DNA of 64,000 bases, from NCBI RefSeq assembly GCF_003287355.1, contig NZ_QMIM01000003.1, positions 1-64,000 on the forward strand, in the 5' to 3' direction. The notes beneath the pieces were generated by a model. That model had not been told where the DNA came from, searched no databases, and saw only the letters and a program-made list of their open reading frames with translations. How positions within the stretch are numbered: position 1 is the stretch's first letter; each line of letters opens with the position of its first letter. The position numbers were made by a program, and so were the translations under genes. This DNA comes from Halorubrum sp. 48-1-W. GTDB lineage: Archaea > Halobacteriota > Halobacteria > Halobacteriales > Haloferacaceae. Positions 1-8,979 of this stretch are shown here, piece by piece.

Positions 1-420
1 ATGGAGGAAGACGACCAAGAGGTGGCTGTTGAGTCGGCTTCTATCCATGTGGAATCTGGATCGCATCCAATGCGGCTCCTGTACGTGCCGTCGACGAGTG
101 GGGAGGGAACGGCCGTCTTCGCGACGAATCTCCGAGTGGGACCCGACGAGGCCGAGGCGTTCTGTCGACGCTACAGCCGTCGGTGGCAGATCGAGAGCGA
201 GTACAAATCGATCAAGGGCGACTTTCTCGCCAAGACCTCCTCGAAAGATTATCGTGTTCGCCTATTCTACTTCGTGTTCGCGGTTCTTTTATACAATATC
301 TGGCGGCTGACCGATTTTCTGCTGAAAGCAGGCGTCGACGACGAGATGGACTACGCACCAGTGTTGACTGCGGGCGAGTGTGCTGAGCTCGTTGCCTCGG
401 CGTTGATTCCGTACGACTAA
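1..420 (+). CDS. IS4-like transposase, C-terminal part (cut by window edge)
   Basis: This is the last 139 residues of a DDE transposase; the rest lies left of the window. The segment YSRRWQIESEYKSIK fits the IS4-family signature Y(2)R(3)E(6)K, which supplies the catalytic Glu. The protein is almost identical to the C-terminus of the complete copy ending at 29497, differing by only a few substitutions such as GVDDE versus DIDGE near the end. The Met at position 1 is an internal residue, not a start. It is the distal part of an insertion sequence whose right end follows at about 609. Confidence 0.9.
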   Translation: MEEDDQEVAVESASIHVESGSHPMRLLYVPSTSGEGTAVFATNLRVGPDEAEAFCRRYSRRWQIESEYKSIKGDFLAKTSSKDYRVRLFYFVFAVLLYNIWRLTDFLLKAGVDDEMDYAPVLTAGECAELVASALIPYD

Positions 421-609
421 CCCGCTGAGATCTCGCTGGGTCCGCCGCTCAAGAGTGACAACTGTATTCAGCAGCGCCAAAATCCGCGCAATTTCGTACG
501 CTCGTCCGGTAGTTCGAGAGTAAGGATTCAAAATCGATCCCCGAACGCTGAGAATAACCACGACTTGATGGCTATTCGATCCAAAACTAGCCTATCCTCC
601 GAAACTGTG
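1..609 (+). mobile_element. right part of an IS4-like insertion sequence (copy A)
   Basis: Sequence identity to the element ending at 29686 continues past the transposase stop codon. It stops at the shared terminal sequence AGCCTATCCTCCGAAACTGTG (20-base core ending near 609). After that the flanks differ. The same terminal sequence, slightly diverged, occurs alone at 24005-24037. The left half is outside the window. The orientation is the same as copy B at 27.9-29.7 kb. Confidence 0.75.
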
Positions 610-711
610 GGCAACTCAACCAGAAACAGAAGTTGAGACTGACCTTCTCAATGCATATGGGGTTCTGGCGTATTTCATAAATAGTATGAAGACGTAGTCT
701 GGGATAGAACG

Positions 712-1080
712 ATGGCACGAATCACTGGCTCCTATCCAGACGACCTCGACCTCCTCATCGAGGGTGCTGTTGAGGCTGGTGTGTTTGGTGGCAAGAGCGA
801 TGCATTGCGAGAGTTCGTGCGTGAATACTTCGAGGACCACGAGAACGAACGTATTGCAGCTGCGGTGGCCCTCTACGAACGCGAGCGTATCACGCTCGGT
901 GATGCCGCGAGACTCGCTGATGTCGATCGGTGGACGATGCGTGACATCCTCCGTGAGCACGGTGTTGAACCCCGCCTCGGACTTGTTGACGAAGACGACG
1001 CAGCGTACGAGGTGGAGGCAGCAAGCGAACTCAAATTCGATGATGAGGACTCAGGCAACGAGGGATCGTCTGCGAAATGA
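712..1080 (+). CDS. UPF0175-family antitoxin-like protein
   Basis: A 122-residue acidic protein. Its middle part (residues 60-95: ALYERERITLGDAARLA..DRWTMRDILREHG) matches the UPF0175 helical DNA-binding pattern, which is often the antitoxin of PIN toxins. The N-terminal part (SDALREFVREYFEDH) resembles the short helical lead of this family. It overlaps the downstream PIN-like gene by 4 bp (ATGA at 1077-1080), the typical coupling of a type II toxin-antitoxin pair. An AT-rich box near 675-690 lies at promoter distance, suggesting a leaderless or short-leader transcript. Function is inferred from family and context. Confidence 0.7.
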   Translation: MARITGSYPDDLDLLIEGAVEAGVFGGKSDALREFVREYFEDHENERIAAAVALYERERITLGDAARLADVDRWTMRDILREHGVEPRLGLVDEDDAAYEVEAASELKFDDEDSGNEGSSAK

Positions 1081-1583
1081 CCGGTGGTGATATTCCAGCG
1101 AATCCGAGCGTCCTGAACACGACTGTCCTCTCGAATTTTGCGTACATCGATCAGCTGTGGGTAGTTGCTGACCTCTCTGGAATCTGTACGGTACCAGTCG
1201 TTCGTGAGGAGCTCGAACACGGCGTTGATAACCACCCATATCTCCAGGAAGCACTCGATACGCTTGATAACGAAATCCCAGTCGCGACGATTTCGGATAC
1301 TGTCGCAAACAGAGAAGCCGTTGTTGGTGGACATCTCGATCCCGGGGAAGCACAGGCGTTCGCCCTCGCCGACGCACACGACGGTCGACTGCTGACAGAT
1401 GACGGCGATGCCCGATCGTTTGCGAAAGATCAAGGCGTGACCGTTGTCGGGTCGGTCGGAGTTCTGTTGGCTGCAATCGATGCTGGAAAGATTGATGAAG
1501 CGACTGCTGACGTGTGGCTGTCGACCTGGATCGATGAAATTGGGTACTACGTCCCGTATCGTACGATCTCGGAGTATCGATGA
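1077..1583 (+). CDS. PIN-like toxin (DUF3368/VapC type)
   Basis: A 168-residue protein with PIN-domain layout. It starts with LNTTVLSNFA where canonical PIN proteins have a D-T-S motif, has a central GEAQAFALA with the conserved Glu, and then LLTDDGDARSFAK with the later Asp cluster. The first acidic ligand is Asn here. Haloarchaeal DUF3368-type proteins may normally carry this change, so it need not mean loss of nuclease activity. The gene is translationally coupled to the UPF0175-like gene upstream. PIN toxins are Mg-dependent RNases; the target here cannot be told from sequence. Confidence 0.7.
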   Translation: MTGGDIPANPSVLNTTVLSNFAYIDQLWVVADLSGICTVPVVREELEHGVDNHPYLQEALDTLDNEIPVATISDTVANREAVVGGHLDPGEAQAFALADAHDGRLLTDDGDARSFAKDQGVTVVGSVGVLLAAIDAGKIDEATADVWLSTWIDEIGYYVPYRTISEYR

Positions 1584-1642
1584 CGGGCTTGATCGAAGTT
1601 CGAAACGCCTGATTAGTGTGACCGTGAACACGTCTATTACCA

Positions 1643-2551
1643 ATGAGTGAAGCCGACAGACGGCTGTCCGAAGAGAGTGAACAACGGTTTCTTGACCTGT
1701 ACGCCCACCTATTGGTGTATGTCAACGATCGGTTCGATGTCATCGAAGAGATCGAAACAGTCGCTGACCTCGAACAGCACTATACTGACGAGCTTCTGCC
1801 GCTCCGAAACACGCTGTACAACGAGTCAACGACGGACCTGATAGAGGATTTCGTTGAACAGAACCCTGCTGACCTGTCGGAAGCTGATCTCGAGCAGGTC
1901 GCAGCATGGACGGACTTCATCACTGGGGAGTTCGTCGTCGTCCGCTATCGTGAAGACGACGCGATCTTCCTGGATTGGACAGAACCGGCGAAAACATACG
2001 CAGTCCGCCCAGCTCGGCTACCGTTCGCCGACCTGTGGGATGAATCCGCACTTCCAGTCCCGGTTTCGAGTGTCGCTCTGTTACCGTTCGAGGATCAGAT
2101 CGTCTACGACGGGTGGATCGGAATTAAGAATATCATTTTCGGGGGCTCGCTCAGTACTGACATTGACGACGAGTACGAGGAGGCCAAACATCGCTTCGGC
2201 ATAATCGACTCGCTTCCAGCACCCGAGGAAGACGAAAAGACGGACGCCGAGGAGTTGCGCTTCTACATGAAGAACAAGCGTAACCGAGAGCGATACGCGT
2301 CGGAGATCGAGCATTTACGAGAGAAATCCGACGAATTGGAGCGGATTTACCACCAGGAGATGGGGAAGGCCAGAGCTCGAAGCTTGGGTCGCGAACTGCG
2401 CGAGTTGGGACTCAACGAATCCCATGTAGCGATTTACGATGATCGGATCATCACCAGTGCCCCCTCCGAATCCGAGGTTCGCAAGCTACTCGAAGAGATT
2501 ATGCCCGCTGGGAAGGCTGACCACCCCTACATCTACCACTTCGATCCCTAA
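1643..2551 (+). CDS. uncharacterised acidic protein with C-terminal coiled coil
   Basis: 302 residues, soluble, no signal peptide or membrane segment. Residues about 85-175 alternate hydrophobic strands (GEFVVVRYREDDAIFLDW, SVALLPFEDQIVYDGWI). Residues about 205-250 are charged and likely helical or coiled coil (NRERYASEIEHLREKSDELERIYHQ). The region from about 255 to the end reads as a small alpha/beta unit ending in YIYHFDP. I do not recognise the family. It lies directly downstream of the toxin-antitoxin pair, 60 bp apart and on the same strand, and could be co-transcribed. Confidence 0.6.
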   Translation: MSEADRRLSEESEQRFLDLYAHLLVYVNDRFDVIEEIETVADLEQHYTDELLPLRNTLYNESTTDLIEDFVEQNPADLSEADLEQVAAWTDFITGEFVVVRYREDDAIFLDWTEPAKTYAVRPARLPFADLWDESALPVPVSSVALLPFEDQIVYDGWIGIKNIIFGGSLSTDIDDEYEEAKHRFGIIDSLPAPEEDEKTDAEELRFYMKNKRNRERYASEIEHLREKSDELERIYHQEMGKARARSLGRELRELGLNESHVAIYDDRIITSAPSESEVRKLLEEIMPAGKADHPYIYHFDP

Positions 2552-2565
2552 ACGAGAGTCCACAG

Positions 2566-2925
2566 CTACGACTGGAGTTGCGTGACAGTCGACGCGATTT
2601 CACTCTTGGTCGGTTCGCTTGAGAACTCAAACACGCTGTCCCCGACACCGAAGGCGTACCTCTGGTAGGAGACGTCGACGTGAATCCAGCATTCGACATC
2701 GCTGTCTGTCGACTCATACTCGGATGCCCCTGTATTCTCTCCGCGTTTCAGCACGTCGAGCAGGTATTCTTCGATACGTGGCGCATTCGCGATTCGTAGG
2801 AGATGGTCGGCAGCGACGTTATCCAACACGTCTGCTGGGGTTCCGTATCCCTCGCCGATGAGATCGAACTCGCCATCGTACTCGTGTGACTCGATCTGAA
2901 CACGGAGTGCGTACGTCTCAGCCAT
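2566..2925 (-). CDS. small uncharacterised protein
   Basis: 119 residues starting at MAETYALRVQIESHEYDGEF; an upstream in-frame Met exists, but the extension does not look coding. The N-terminal stretch looks like a beta hairpin, followed by helices (GTPADVLDNVAADHLLRIA). It is convergent with the preceding gene and divergent from the gene at 3033. No family recognised. Confidence 0.5.
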   Translation of the reverse strand: MAETYALRVQIESHEYDGEFDLIGEGYGTPADVLDNVAADHLLRIANAPRIEEYLLDVLKRGENTGASEYESTDSDVECWIHVDVSYQRYAFGVGDSVFEFSSEPTKSEIASTVTQLQS

Positions 2926-3032
2926 ATCGGTAATTCCGAAGAGCCACGTATCAGACTGTCTGTTACAGAGACTGCCTGCCAGTGGCGGCGTCGTGAACAA
3001 GATTTAGTCGGAATGGCTCGCAACCACTGTAT

Positions 3033-4004
3033 ATGTCTTTCACCGCCAGCTGGCACACGCTTCTCGAGGAGGTTGACGACCTCCCCGAGAGTGCAACGCT
3101 CATTACGCCACTCTCCCATCGGCGATTTCGTATTACTGACGTACAGGACGCTCGCGTCATCATTCAGTTCGAAGACAGAGACGAGACGCGGCCGCTCCAG
3201 CGTGACCAGTTCGAAACGCTCTATCGCCGAATCGAGGACGCTCCGGACGGGTTTGATCTTGACCGTCTCCCGGCGGATGCCGATCCATACCCTGCGGTGT
3301 TGAGTGTCCATCCACGATTCGAGGTTAATGAGGACGCTGGCGTCATCACACAATCAGAGGTCGCGACGGCGACGCAGGTGGTGGGCGCGGAACAGGAACC
3401 CACAGACCAAGAACGAACAGAACCCGACGGACTGGATGTCTACTCGGACGCGCTCCTCCTCATCGACGCACTCGAACGTCACGATGTGACAGATCTCCCT
3501 GAACTAGAGACGAACGCGTTGGTGAATCTTTACACACTGCTTTCGGATGTCCAGCGAGATGCCAATGATTTCCGCCAAGAGGTCGCGGATGTCCTCCTCG
3601 CTCGACTCCATCACGACCGTCCAGTGTCCGGGCAGTACGGTTCTGTCCAACGGACGAGTCGCCGCAATCGCTCGCTCAAAGACGACGAGCAGGTGCTGGA
3701 ACGGCTCGAGAACGCTGGCATCGACCGTGAGCGTGTACTGAGCGTCGACCGCTCGAAAGTCGATGAAGCACTTGAAGTCACTACGCTCTCCGACTCCGAT
3801 GTGTACGAGGTCGGAGAAAGCGAATACGTTCGCAAAGCGGAGGTCGATGAAGATGTGAAAGAATCCCGGCTCCAGGGGCTGAAGGACCGACTCGCTGCTA
3901 GCGAGGATGATGAGGCGAACCAGCTCCGAGCGGAGACCGAAGAGCTCGAACAGCGTATCGACGATCTCACCAGTTTCCGCACAGGTACGGAGATGCAAGG
4001 ATGA
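3033..4004 (+). CDS. uncharacterised protein, partner of pRiA4b ORF-3-like gene
   Basis: 323 residues. The N-terminal 90 residues are compact (SWHTLLEEVDDLPESATLITP, then strands with RRFRITDVQDARVIIQFED). The C-terminal third is highly charged and predicted coiled coil (SRLQGLKDRLAASEDDEANQLRAE split over residues about 275-310). It overlaps the next gene by 4 bp (ATGA at 4001-4004), so the two are translationally coupled and probably act together. Family not recognised. Confidence 0.55.
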   Translation: MSFTASWHTLLEEVDDLPESATLITPLSHRRFRITDVQDARVIIQFEDRDETRPLQRDQFETLYRRIEDAPDGFDLDRLPADADPYPAVLSVHPRFEVNEDAGVITQSEVATATQVVGAEQEPTDQERTEPDGLDVYSDALLLIDALERHDVTDLPELETNALVNLYTLLSDVQRDANDFRQEVADVLLARLHHDRPVSGQYGSVQRTSRRNRSLKDDEQVLERLENAGIDRERVLSVDRSKVDEALEVTTLSDSDVYEVGESEYVRKAEVDEDVKESRLQGLKDRLAASEDDEANQLRAETEELEQRIDDLTSFRTGTEMQG

Positions 4005-4885
4005 CTGCCTACCGCTTTCGCGTCAAGTTCGACCCCGATCCGACGTCACTGTGGCGGGATCTCGTTGTCGGCGCGGATAGAACGATCACTGAGTTTCAGT
4101 CGGCGATCAACCCTGCAGTCGGGCTTGACCAGGGCCACCTCTGGTTCGTCGGAGAGGGTGAAGACTACTGGGACAGCGCCGTCAAATACCAGTGCCCGCA
4201 AGAGTACGAGGAGTCGCTTGGTGGCGATCCGGTATTGCGTACGGAACGGATTGAGAATGCCGGTGAGGTGACGATCGGCGAGATGACCCGCCAGCTCGGT
4301 CTCGAACAGTACGATCGCATCTGCTATCTCTACGACTACGGTGATGAATGGCGGTTCTACGCCATCTTGAAGGAGGTTCTCAGTGATGAGTCGAGCGACA
4401 AAGAACCGGAGATCGTGAAAGAGAAAGGCGATCCTATTGACGACCAGTACGCCTCTCCGGGAACCACTGAAAGCGATCCGCCGCTCCCTGATCCACTCTA
4501 TTCAGTGCTCCCTGAAACTGCGGTCCCCGTTGCGGATCTTCGTGAGTTGGAGAAGCGCGATGATATCGTCCACGTCATTCCACTACTCAGTCTCGAAACC
4601 GGGTTCGGGGCGGTTTGCGAGCGGTTTGCGATTCAGTTCGAGGAAACGGGGTACGTCCTCGAAAACTTCCAGCCGGGGTGGCAGGTCGTTGAGGAAGTCG
4701 ATGGGGTAGACAAGACGGACGAAGGACTCCTCGCGGCCCTTGCGGACGCAGTACGTGAGTGGCACGCTGAAATCGCAGAGATATCAGGTGCCATGACGGG
4801 ACAGCATTTCGGTGAAGAGACGGTTGAAGCGATGCACGTCGAATTGGAAGCAGAACTCGAACGGAAGGGATACGGCCACCTGTAG
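4001..4885 (+). CDS. plasmid pRiA4b ORF-3-like protein
   Basis: 294 residues. The N-terminal half carries the pRiA4b ORF-3 (PF07929) pattern: YRFRVKFDPDPTSLWRDLVV, then ITEFQSAINPAVGLDQGHLW, SAVKYQ, and YDRICYLYDYGDEWRFYAIL. The family is common on plasmids and transposons; its molecular role is unknown. The C-terminal 150 residues (PLYSVLPETAVPVADLRELEK and onward) are not part of the usual domain. The gene is coupled to the one upstream and followed 66 bp later by an IS4-like transposase gene. Confidence 0.75.
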   Translation: MTAYRFRVKFDPDPTSLWRDLVVGADRTITEFQSAINPAVGLDQGHLWFVGEGEDYWDSAVKYQCPQEYEESLGGDPVLRTERIENAGEVTIGEMTRQLGLEQYDRICYLYDYGDEWRFYAILKEVLSDESSDKEPEIVKEKGDPIDDQYASPGTTESDPPLPDPLYSVLPETAVPVADLRELEKRDDIVHVIPLLSLETGFGAVCERFAIQFEETGYVLENFQPGWQVVEEVDGVDKTDEGLLAALADAVREWHAEIAEISGAMTGQHFGEETVEAMHVELEAELERKGYGHL

Positions 4886-4950
4886 TCTGCTCTCTTGACT
4901 GTCCGTCGAAGAGAACGAGTTCTTGGCTGTGAAATGTCCAGCGTCCCGTA

Positions 4951-6627
4951 GTGGCACCAACCTGTGAGTCTCGCCGGAGTGTCTTTCGTCGGATCGCACA
5001 CCAGCAGCACGTCGAGTGGCCCACATATGACTCGACACCGCTGTACGATCGAACCTCGCTCGCCGGGGTAGAATCGGACGTTCGAGTCGTCTCAAGTGTC
5101 TGGTTTACGCACCCTGATCATGACTCACTCGAACAGTTCGTCTGCTCGATTCCTCTGGCCTACTTCCGCTTCGAGGTCCACGACTGCTACGGAAGTTCGA
5201 CACACTACAAGATGGATACCCTCTTTCGCGTGTTCGTGCTGAAAGAACTCCACGGATGGAAGCACGAAACATCTCTCGTCGAGTACCTCGATAGCCACCC
5301 CGGACTCTGCGGACGCCTAGAGTTGGGGACGGTGCCCGATCAATCGACACTGTGGCGCAGCTGGAACGAGCGCTTCACGCGAGATCTCCGCGAGACGGTC
5401 CAGAAAGCGGCTCGAACGATCCTCATCAAAGCGCAAAACGCGGATGTCTCCGTACCACACGAACCAGAACGAAACCTCCCGCATCGAGGCCACGACGCCG
5501 CTGAATCGAACCCTGACGACCAGGCCATCCTCAACAAGACAGGGACGATTACCAAGCACGTCAGTCGCGTTGTGTTCCCCGCGTTCTCGCTCAACCGAGG
5601 CGAGGGCTGTGAGATTCCCGAGAACGCCTACTGGGGCTTACAGACCTACTTAGGACTCCGTGAGAACTTGGCCGCCAACGAGGGCGCTCGCAGCTTCATC
5701 CACGAGTCAACACGTGATCGAACACCACTCGGGCATGGTCATCGTGACCAGATTCGTAATCTCCCTATCGAGCAGATTCGTGAGATGTACCGACAGGCAA
5801 TCCGGCAACTCATCAACGAGCTCGCGGAGACGGAGGAGTTCTTCCGCGTAGGTATCGTTGCCATCGACATCACCGAGGACGATCCCTTCACGGGCGATAG
5901 GACGGACCACGAGGACGAGATTATCGGAACGAAGGAGAAGAACGACGAGTACGCCTACCAGTGGGCGACAGTCCAGCTGGTCGGCAACGCTGTCCCACTC
6001 GTGCTCGATGCGCGACCAGTTCGACGAGGCGAGTCACGTAAGGAAATTGTTGAAGATCTGCTTGACTCTGCAGAGGAACTCGTTCACGTCGATAACGTCC
6101 TGATGGACAGGGAGTTCGACAGTCAGCACGTCCTGGAGATGATCAGCCAGCGCGGGCTCTCCTACGTCGTCCCAAAGCGGATGCAGACCAGCGAGAAAGC
6201 CCAAGCCAAGCGCCTTCTCAAGCGAGGGAAAGATCGCTACGAGACCGATCGGAAGCTCCACCTCGGCAAGAATGAGTGGCACGAGACGACGCTGATCTAC
6301 CGACGGAAAGAGGACTCCGAGCACGACGATCACCGGCAGTACTCGGTGTTCATGACGAATTGTGGGAGTGGGCACCTCACTGAGTACGGGTATCGGTGGG
6401 AAATCGAGAGCGGGTACAGATCGATAAAGCGGTTCATGGCTGCTACCACGTCGAAGAATTTCGGGCTTCGTTTCTTCTACTTCGCGTTCGCGTGCCTGCT
6501 GTACTCGATCTGGCGAGCCGTCGACTTGCTCGTCCAGGTCGCGTTGACCGGCGAGTACGAGCACTCGCCGATGGTGACGGCAGATAACACACTGACGCTG
6601 CTGAAGAAGGAGACCGGAATCGGATAG
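4951..6627 (+). CDS. IS4-like DDE transposase
   Basis: 558 residues from a GTG start; the exact start is uncertain. DDE residues can be seen: the first Asp in VAIDITEDDPF, the second in VLMDREFDSQH, and the Glu in YGYRWEIESGYRSIK, which fits Y(2)R(3)E(6)K. It is related to, but clearly distinct from, the transposase ending at 29497. The C-terminus (LRFFYFAFACLLYSIWRAVD) is similar in both. The reading frame is intact, so the element may be active. I could not identify terminal inverted repeats on either side. Confidence 0.88.
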   Translation: MAPTCESRRSVFRRIAHQQHVEWPTYDSTPLYDRTSLAGVESDVRVVSSVWFTHPDHDSLEQFVCSIPLAYFRFEVHDCYGSSTHYKMDTLFRVFVLKELHGWKHETSLVEYLDSHPGLCGRLELGTVPDQSTLWRSWNERFTRDLRETVQKAARTILIKAQNADVSVPHEPERNLPHRGHDAAESNPDDQAILNKTGTITKHVSRVVFPAFSLNRGEGCEIPENAYWGLQTYLGLRENLAANEGARSFIHESTRDRTPLGHGHRDQIRNLPIEQIREMYRQAIRQLINELAETEEFFRVGIVAIDITEDDPFTGDRTDHEDEIIGTKEKNDEYAYQWATVQLVGNAVPLVLDARPVRRGESRKEIVEDLLDSAEELVHVDNVLMDREFDSQHVLEMISQRGLSYVVPKRMQTSEKAQAKRLLKRGKDRYETDRKLHLGKNEWHETTLIYRRKEDSEHDDHRQYSVFMTNCGSGHLTEYGYRWEIESGYRSIKRFMAATTSKNFGLRFFYFAFACLLYSIWRAVDLLVQVALTGEYEHSPMVTADNTLTLLKKETGIG

Positions 6628-7153
6628 AGAGACACTCAGTTCTGGGTTAGCGCGCGGTCTGAGTGGCTACACTGTTGGATGTCTCGAAAATTCGCCCTTA
6701 CGATTGGAAGTGTGACAAGAATGGCCGCTTGGAGAGAGAATTGAGGTAGTTTCCGCTGACCCAATCGGCAAAATACACGCATTACAGCCCTGCTATACCC
6801 GTTGTAGTCTCAACTTCCACAACTTCGGAAGATGGATTTGATGCGTGCCTTCTGTCTTCTCCGCTCCAACAAGATACGTCACAAGCTTCCGACTAACCCT
6901 GATATTCGCTTCAGCAACACTCGACAATTTCGAAGTAACTCGGTGTCTCCTAGAGTGCCGGTATCCCACTATCCTGAGAGGGCATATCCATAATCACTGG
7001 CTCTGTTGAAATCCTCAACTGATGATATGTTTCTGTTGTCGTGCTGAATATAGAGTATAGATTCAGCAATCGACGACGTGATGGTCGAGCCGTTTAGCTT
7101 CGTACAGTACGAGGAAAACGGAACGACCGGGAATCATCAGCAAATGACTAGTT
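6628..7153. other. intergenic region after the IS4-like transposase
   Basis: About 525 bases without a convincing gene on either strand. The left part probably belongs to the downstream end of the insertion sequence. CACAACTTCGGAAGATGG near 6826 loosely resembles the terminal sequence of the other IS4-like element in inverted orientation, but the match is too weak to define a border. Nothing else is recognisable. Confidence 0.4.
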
Positions 7154-7693
7154 CTATCTTCGGGCCAAGTACCATTCGTATCCGTATCCTACAATAGCCC
7201 CTATTGGGGCGATAACGGGGAGAGTAATCATACCCCCGAAGACAGCGATGAGAGCAGTGAGGAACACGAACTCGGAGAGCGCACCAGCGAGTCCGCCAGC
7301 GGGAACCTGACTCAGAGAGAACATGAAGCCTATCAAAGCTGCGAATATGAAGAGCGACCCGACCGCTGTAACGACGCCTGCTACAGCGCCGTAGAGCGGA
7401 TCCGGCTCATCCGACATCACCACACGCCAGACAACGGTCGCTACGATGAGAGCGACGACCGGTGTGACAATCATCCCAAGGAAGATAATCTCACTTCCTC
7501 GCCGATACTCCGCTATGCTAGCGGAGTCGAATCCTCGGGCCCTGAACGTCTGAAAAAAGTTCCAGAGATTAATCAGAACGGCACCGAGGAGTGCCGACCC
7601 GCCGGCGGCGAGGCCCGCCCCGGCATCACGTCGGGACAGCCCCAGATAGTCGCTCATGTTCCGATCAACGACCAGTTGCGGCCACTCAGACAT
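7154..7693 (-). CDS. multispanning membrane protein of unknown function
   Basis: 179 residues from the ATG of MSEWPQLVV; a GTG at 7729 would add 12 residues. Four hydrophobic segments can be seen: AGGSALLGAVLINLWNFF, FLGMIVTPVVALIVATVVW, AVAGVVTAVGSLFIFAALIG and FVFLTALIAVFGGMITLPVIA. A Gly-rich last helix ends in GYGYEWYLARR. The pattern is of a small integral membrane protein. No transport signature recognised. It stands alone, facing the IS element. Confidence 0.6.
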   Translation of the reverse strand: MSEWPQLVVDRNMSDYLGLSRRDAGAGLAAGGSALLGAVLINLWNFFQTFRARGFDSASIAEYRRGSEIIFLGMIVTPVVALIVATVVWRVVMSDEPDPLYGAVAGVVTAVGSLFIFAALIGFMFSLSQVPAGGLAGALSEFVFLTALIAVFGGMITLPVIAPIGAIVGYGYEWYLARR

Positions 7694-7950
7694 AAAGATT
7701 CGACGCCCGATTATGTTGGCTGACACCACTCATGACCGACTCGCGCGTTGTATCTCGCACGCCAGTCCTATCAGTTCCTAAGGATTTCACGTATGGAAAC
7801 GCTGCTAGCTAGCCAAACAACGGCTAACAACAAAATGATTACGCCGTCTGGGGATCTGCTTCTTCCACAGCCGGTAGGCGGTCGAAACGTGTGTGCGGTG
7901 CGGTCGCTGTCTAGCGATAGCAGATGCTAAAGAAGGGCCCCGACCGACCG

Positions 7951-7979
7951 CTGAGGGCCGCCGATTTGGCGGCCCTCAG
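7951..7979. repeat. perfect 12-bp stem-loop
   Basis: CTGAGGGCCGCC and its exact reverse complement GGCGGCCCTCAG are separated by GATTT. There is no T-run typical of terminators. It could be a REP-like element, a transcription stop or a transposon end. Confidence 0.6.
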
Positions 7980-8083
7980 CTCCCTCGTCTGTCTGCCCGG
8001 CCAGTGGTCATCATCATTCGGAGAGGCGATCTTGTGACTCGGGACGCCAGCACGTGAAGCAGAGATTCACGTATTCGGGCTTT

Positions 8084-8112
8084 CCCGGATGCCGCGCGCC
8101 GCGGCATCCGGG
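8084..8112. repeat. perfect 13-bp stem-loop
   Basis: CCCGGATGCCGCG and its exact reverse complement are separated by only CGC, giving a very stable hairpin preceded by TTT. It is the second such structure within 160 bases and does not border a recognised gene end. Confidence 0.6.
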
Positions 8113-8325
8113 CTGTAGCGCCCATGACTCGACTTCTTTCGCGCATGGACCAGTCAACAGAACGTGCTCTATGGCACGGAATCCTTATCGGTCTCTTGCG
8201 CCCCATATCTTGGTTCACGTTCTCTAGGGATAGCAGCGTTTCCATCGAGTCAACAGAGCCTAATCACTGTAATGCCGCAGCTGAAAATGATAATTCTTAA
8301 TATTTCTCGTAGTCCATATTGTTAT

Positions 8326-8754
8326 ATGAGTGTGGTCAGCGTCTCGATGCCGGAGGAATTGCTTAACCGAATCGACCAGTTCGCCGACGACCACGGCTAT
8401 ACTGGTCGCAGTGAGGTACTTCGTGAAGCAAGCCGGAATCTCCTCGGTGAGTTCGAGGATAAGAAACTCGAAGATCGAGACTTGATGGGCGTCGTCACGG
8501 TGGTTTTCGACTACGAAACGACGAGCGTCGAGGAGAAGATGATGCGCCTCCGCCACGAGCACGAGGACATCGTCGCATCGAACTTCCACAGCCACGTCGG
8601 CGGCCATCATTGCATGGAACTGTTCGTACTCGAAGGGTCGCTCGAAGAGATCTCGACGTTCGTCGGGAAGATCCGAGCGACGAAGGACACGCTCACGATC
8701 GACTACTCAGTGCTACCCGTCGACGACTTCGGCCCGCTGGCCGATATGAACTGA
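8326..8754 (+). CDS. nikR: NikR-type nickel-responsive regulator (paralog 1, canonical site)
   Basis: 142 residues. The N-terminal ribbon-helix-helix ([32 protein letters not shown]) is followed by the ACT-like metal-binding domain. Aligned to E. coli NikR, all four nickel ligands are present: His in MRLRHEHED (H76 equivalent), His-x-His in [11 protein letters not shown] (H87, H89) and Cys95. The ATG at 8326 is chosen because the ribbon begins there and the sequence upstream is AT-rich and non-coding. NikR binds palindromic operators when loaded with Ni. The neighbouring ABC transporter genes are the obvious target. Confidence 0.9.
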   Translation: MSVVSVSMPEELLNRIDQFADDHGYTGRSEVLREASRNLLGEFEDKKLEDRDLMGVVTVVFDYETTSVEEKMMRLRHEHEDIVASNFHSHVGGHHCMELFVLEGSLEEISTFVGKIRATKDTLTIDYSVLPVDDFGPLADMN

Positions 8755-8979
8755 TACTGTTCTGCCCATTCCGGCGAGCCCGCTTCCTTCCGCTCGTTCC
8801 ACTCGCTCCAGTCAGTGGGCTCGCAGACATCCCACTCGCTCCCTGCGGTCGCTCGCGGGATTCTCGCTGAATTCACGCCGACTCTAGCAACATCTATGAT
8901 CTCCATCCTCCATCAGTATTAACTACCTTTGCTAGAATCACAGGTATTATTAGAATTGCTTCTAGAGTTAGCAACACTG

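Larger units (their letters stand above)
7730..8325. other. intergenic region with two strong hairpins, upstream of nikR
   Basis: About 600 bases without a supported gene. It contains two long perfect stem-loops (listed separately at 7951 and 8084). The last 60 bases before 8326 turn AT-rich (TAATTCTTAATATTTC, CATATTGTTATATG) and probably hold the promoter of the NikR gene. Confidence 0.5.
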
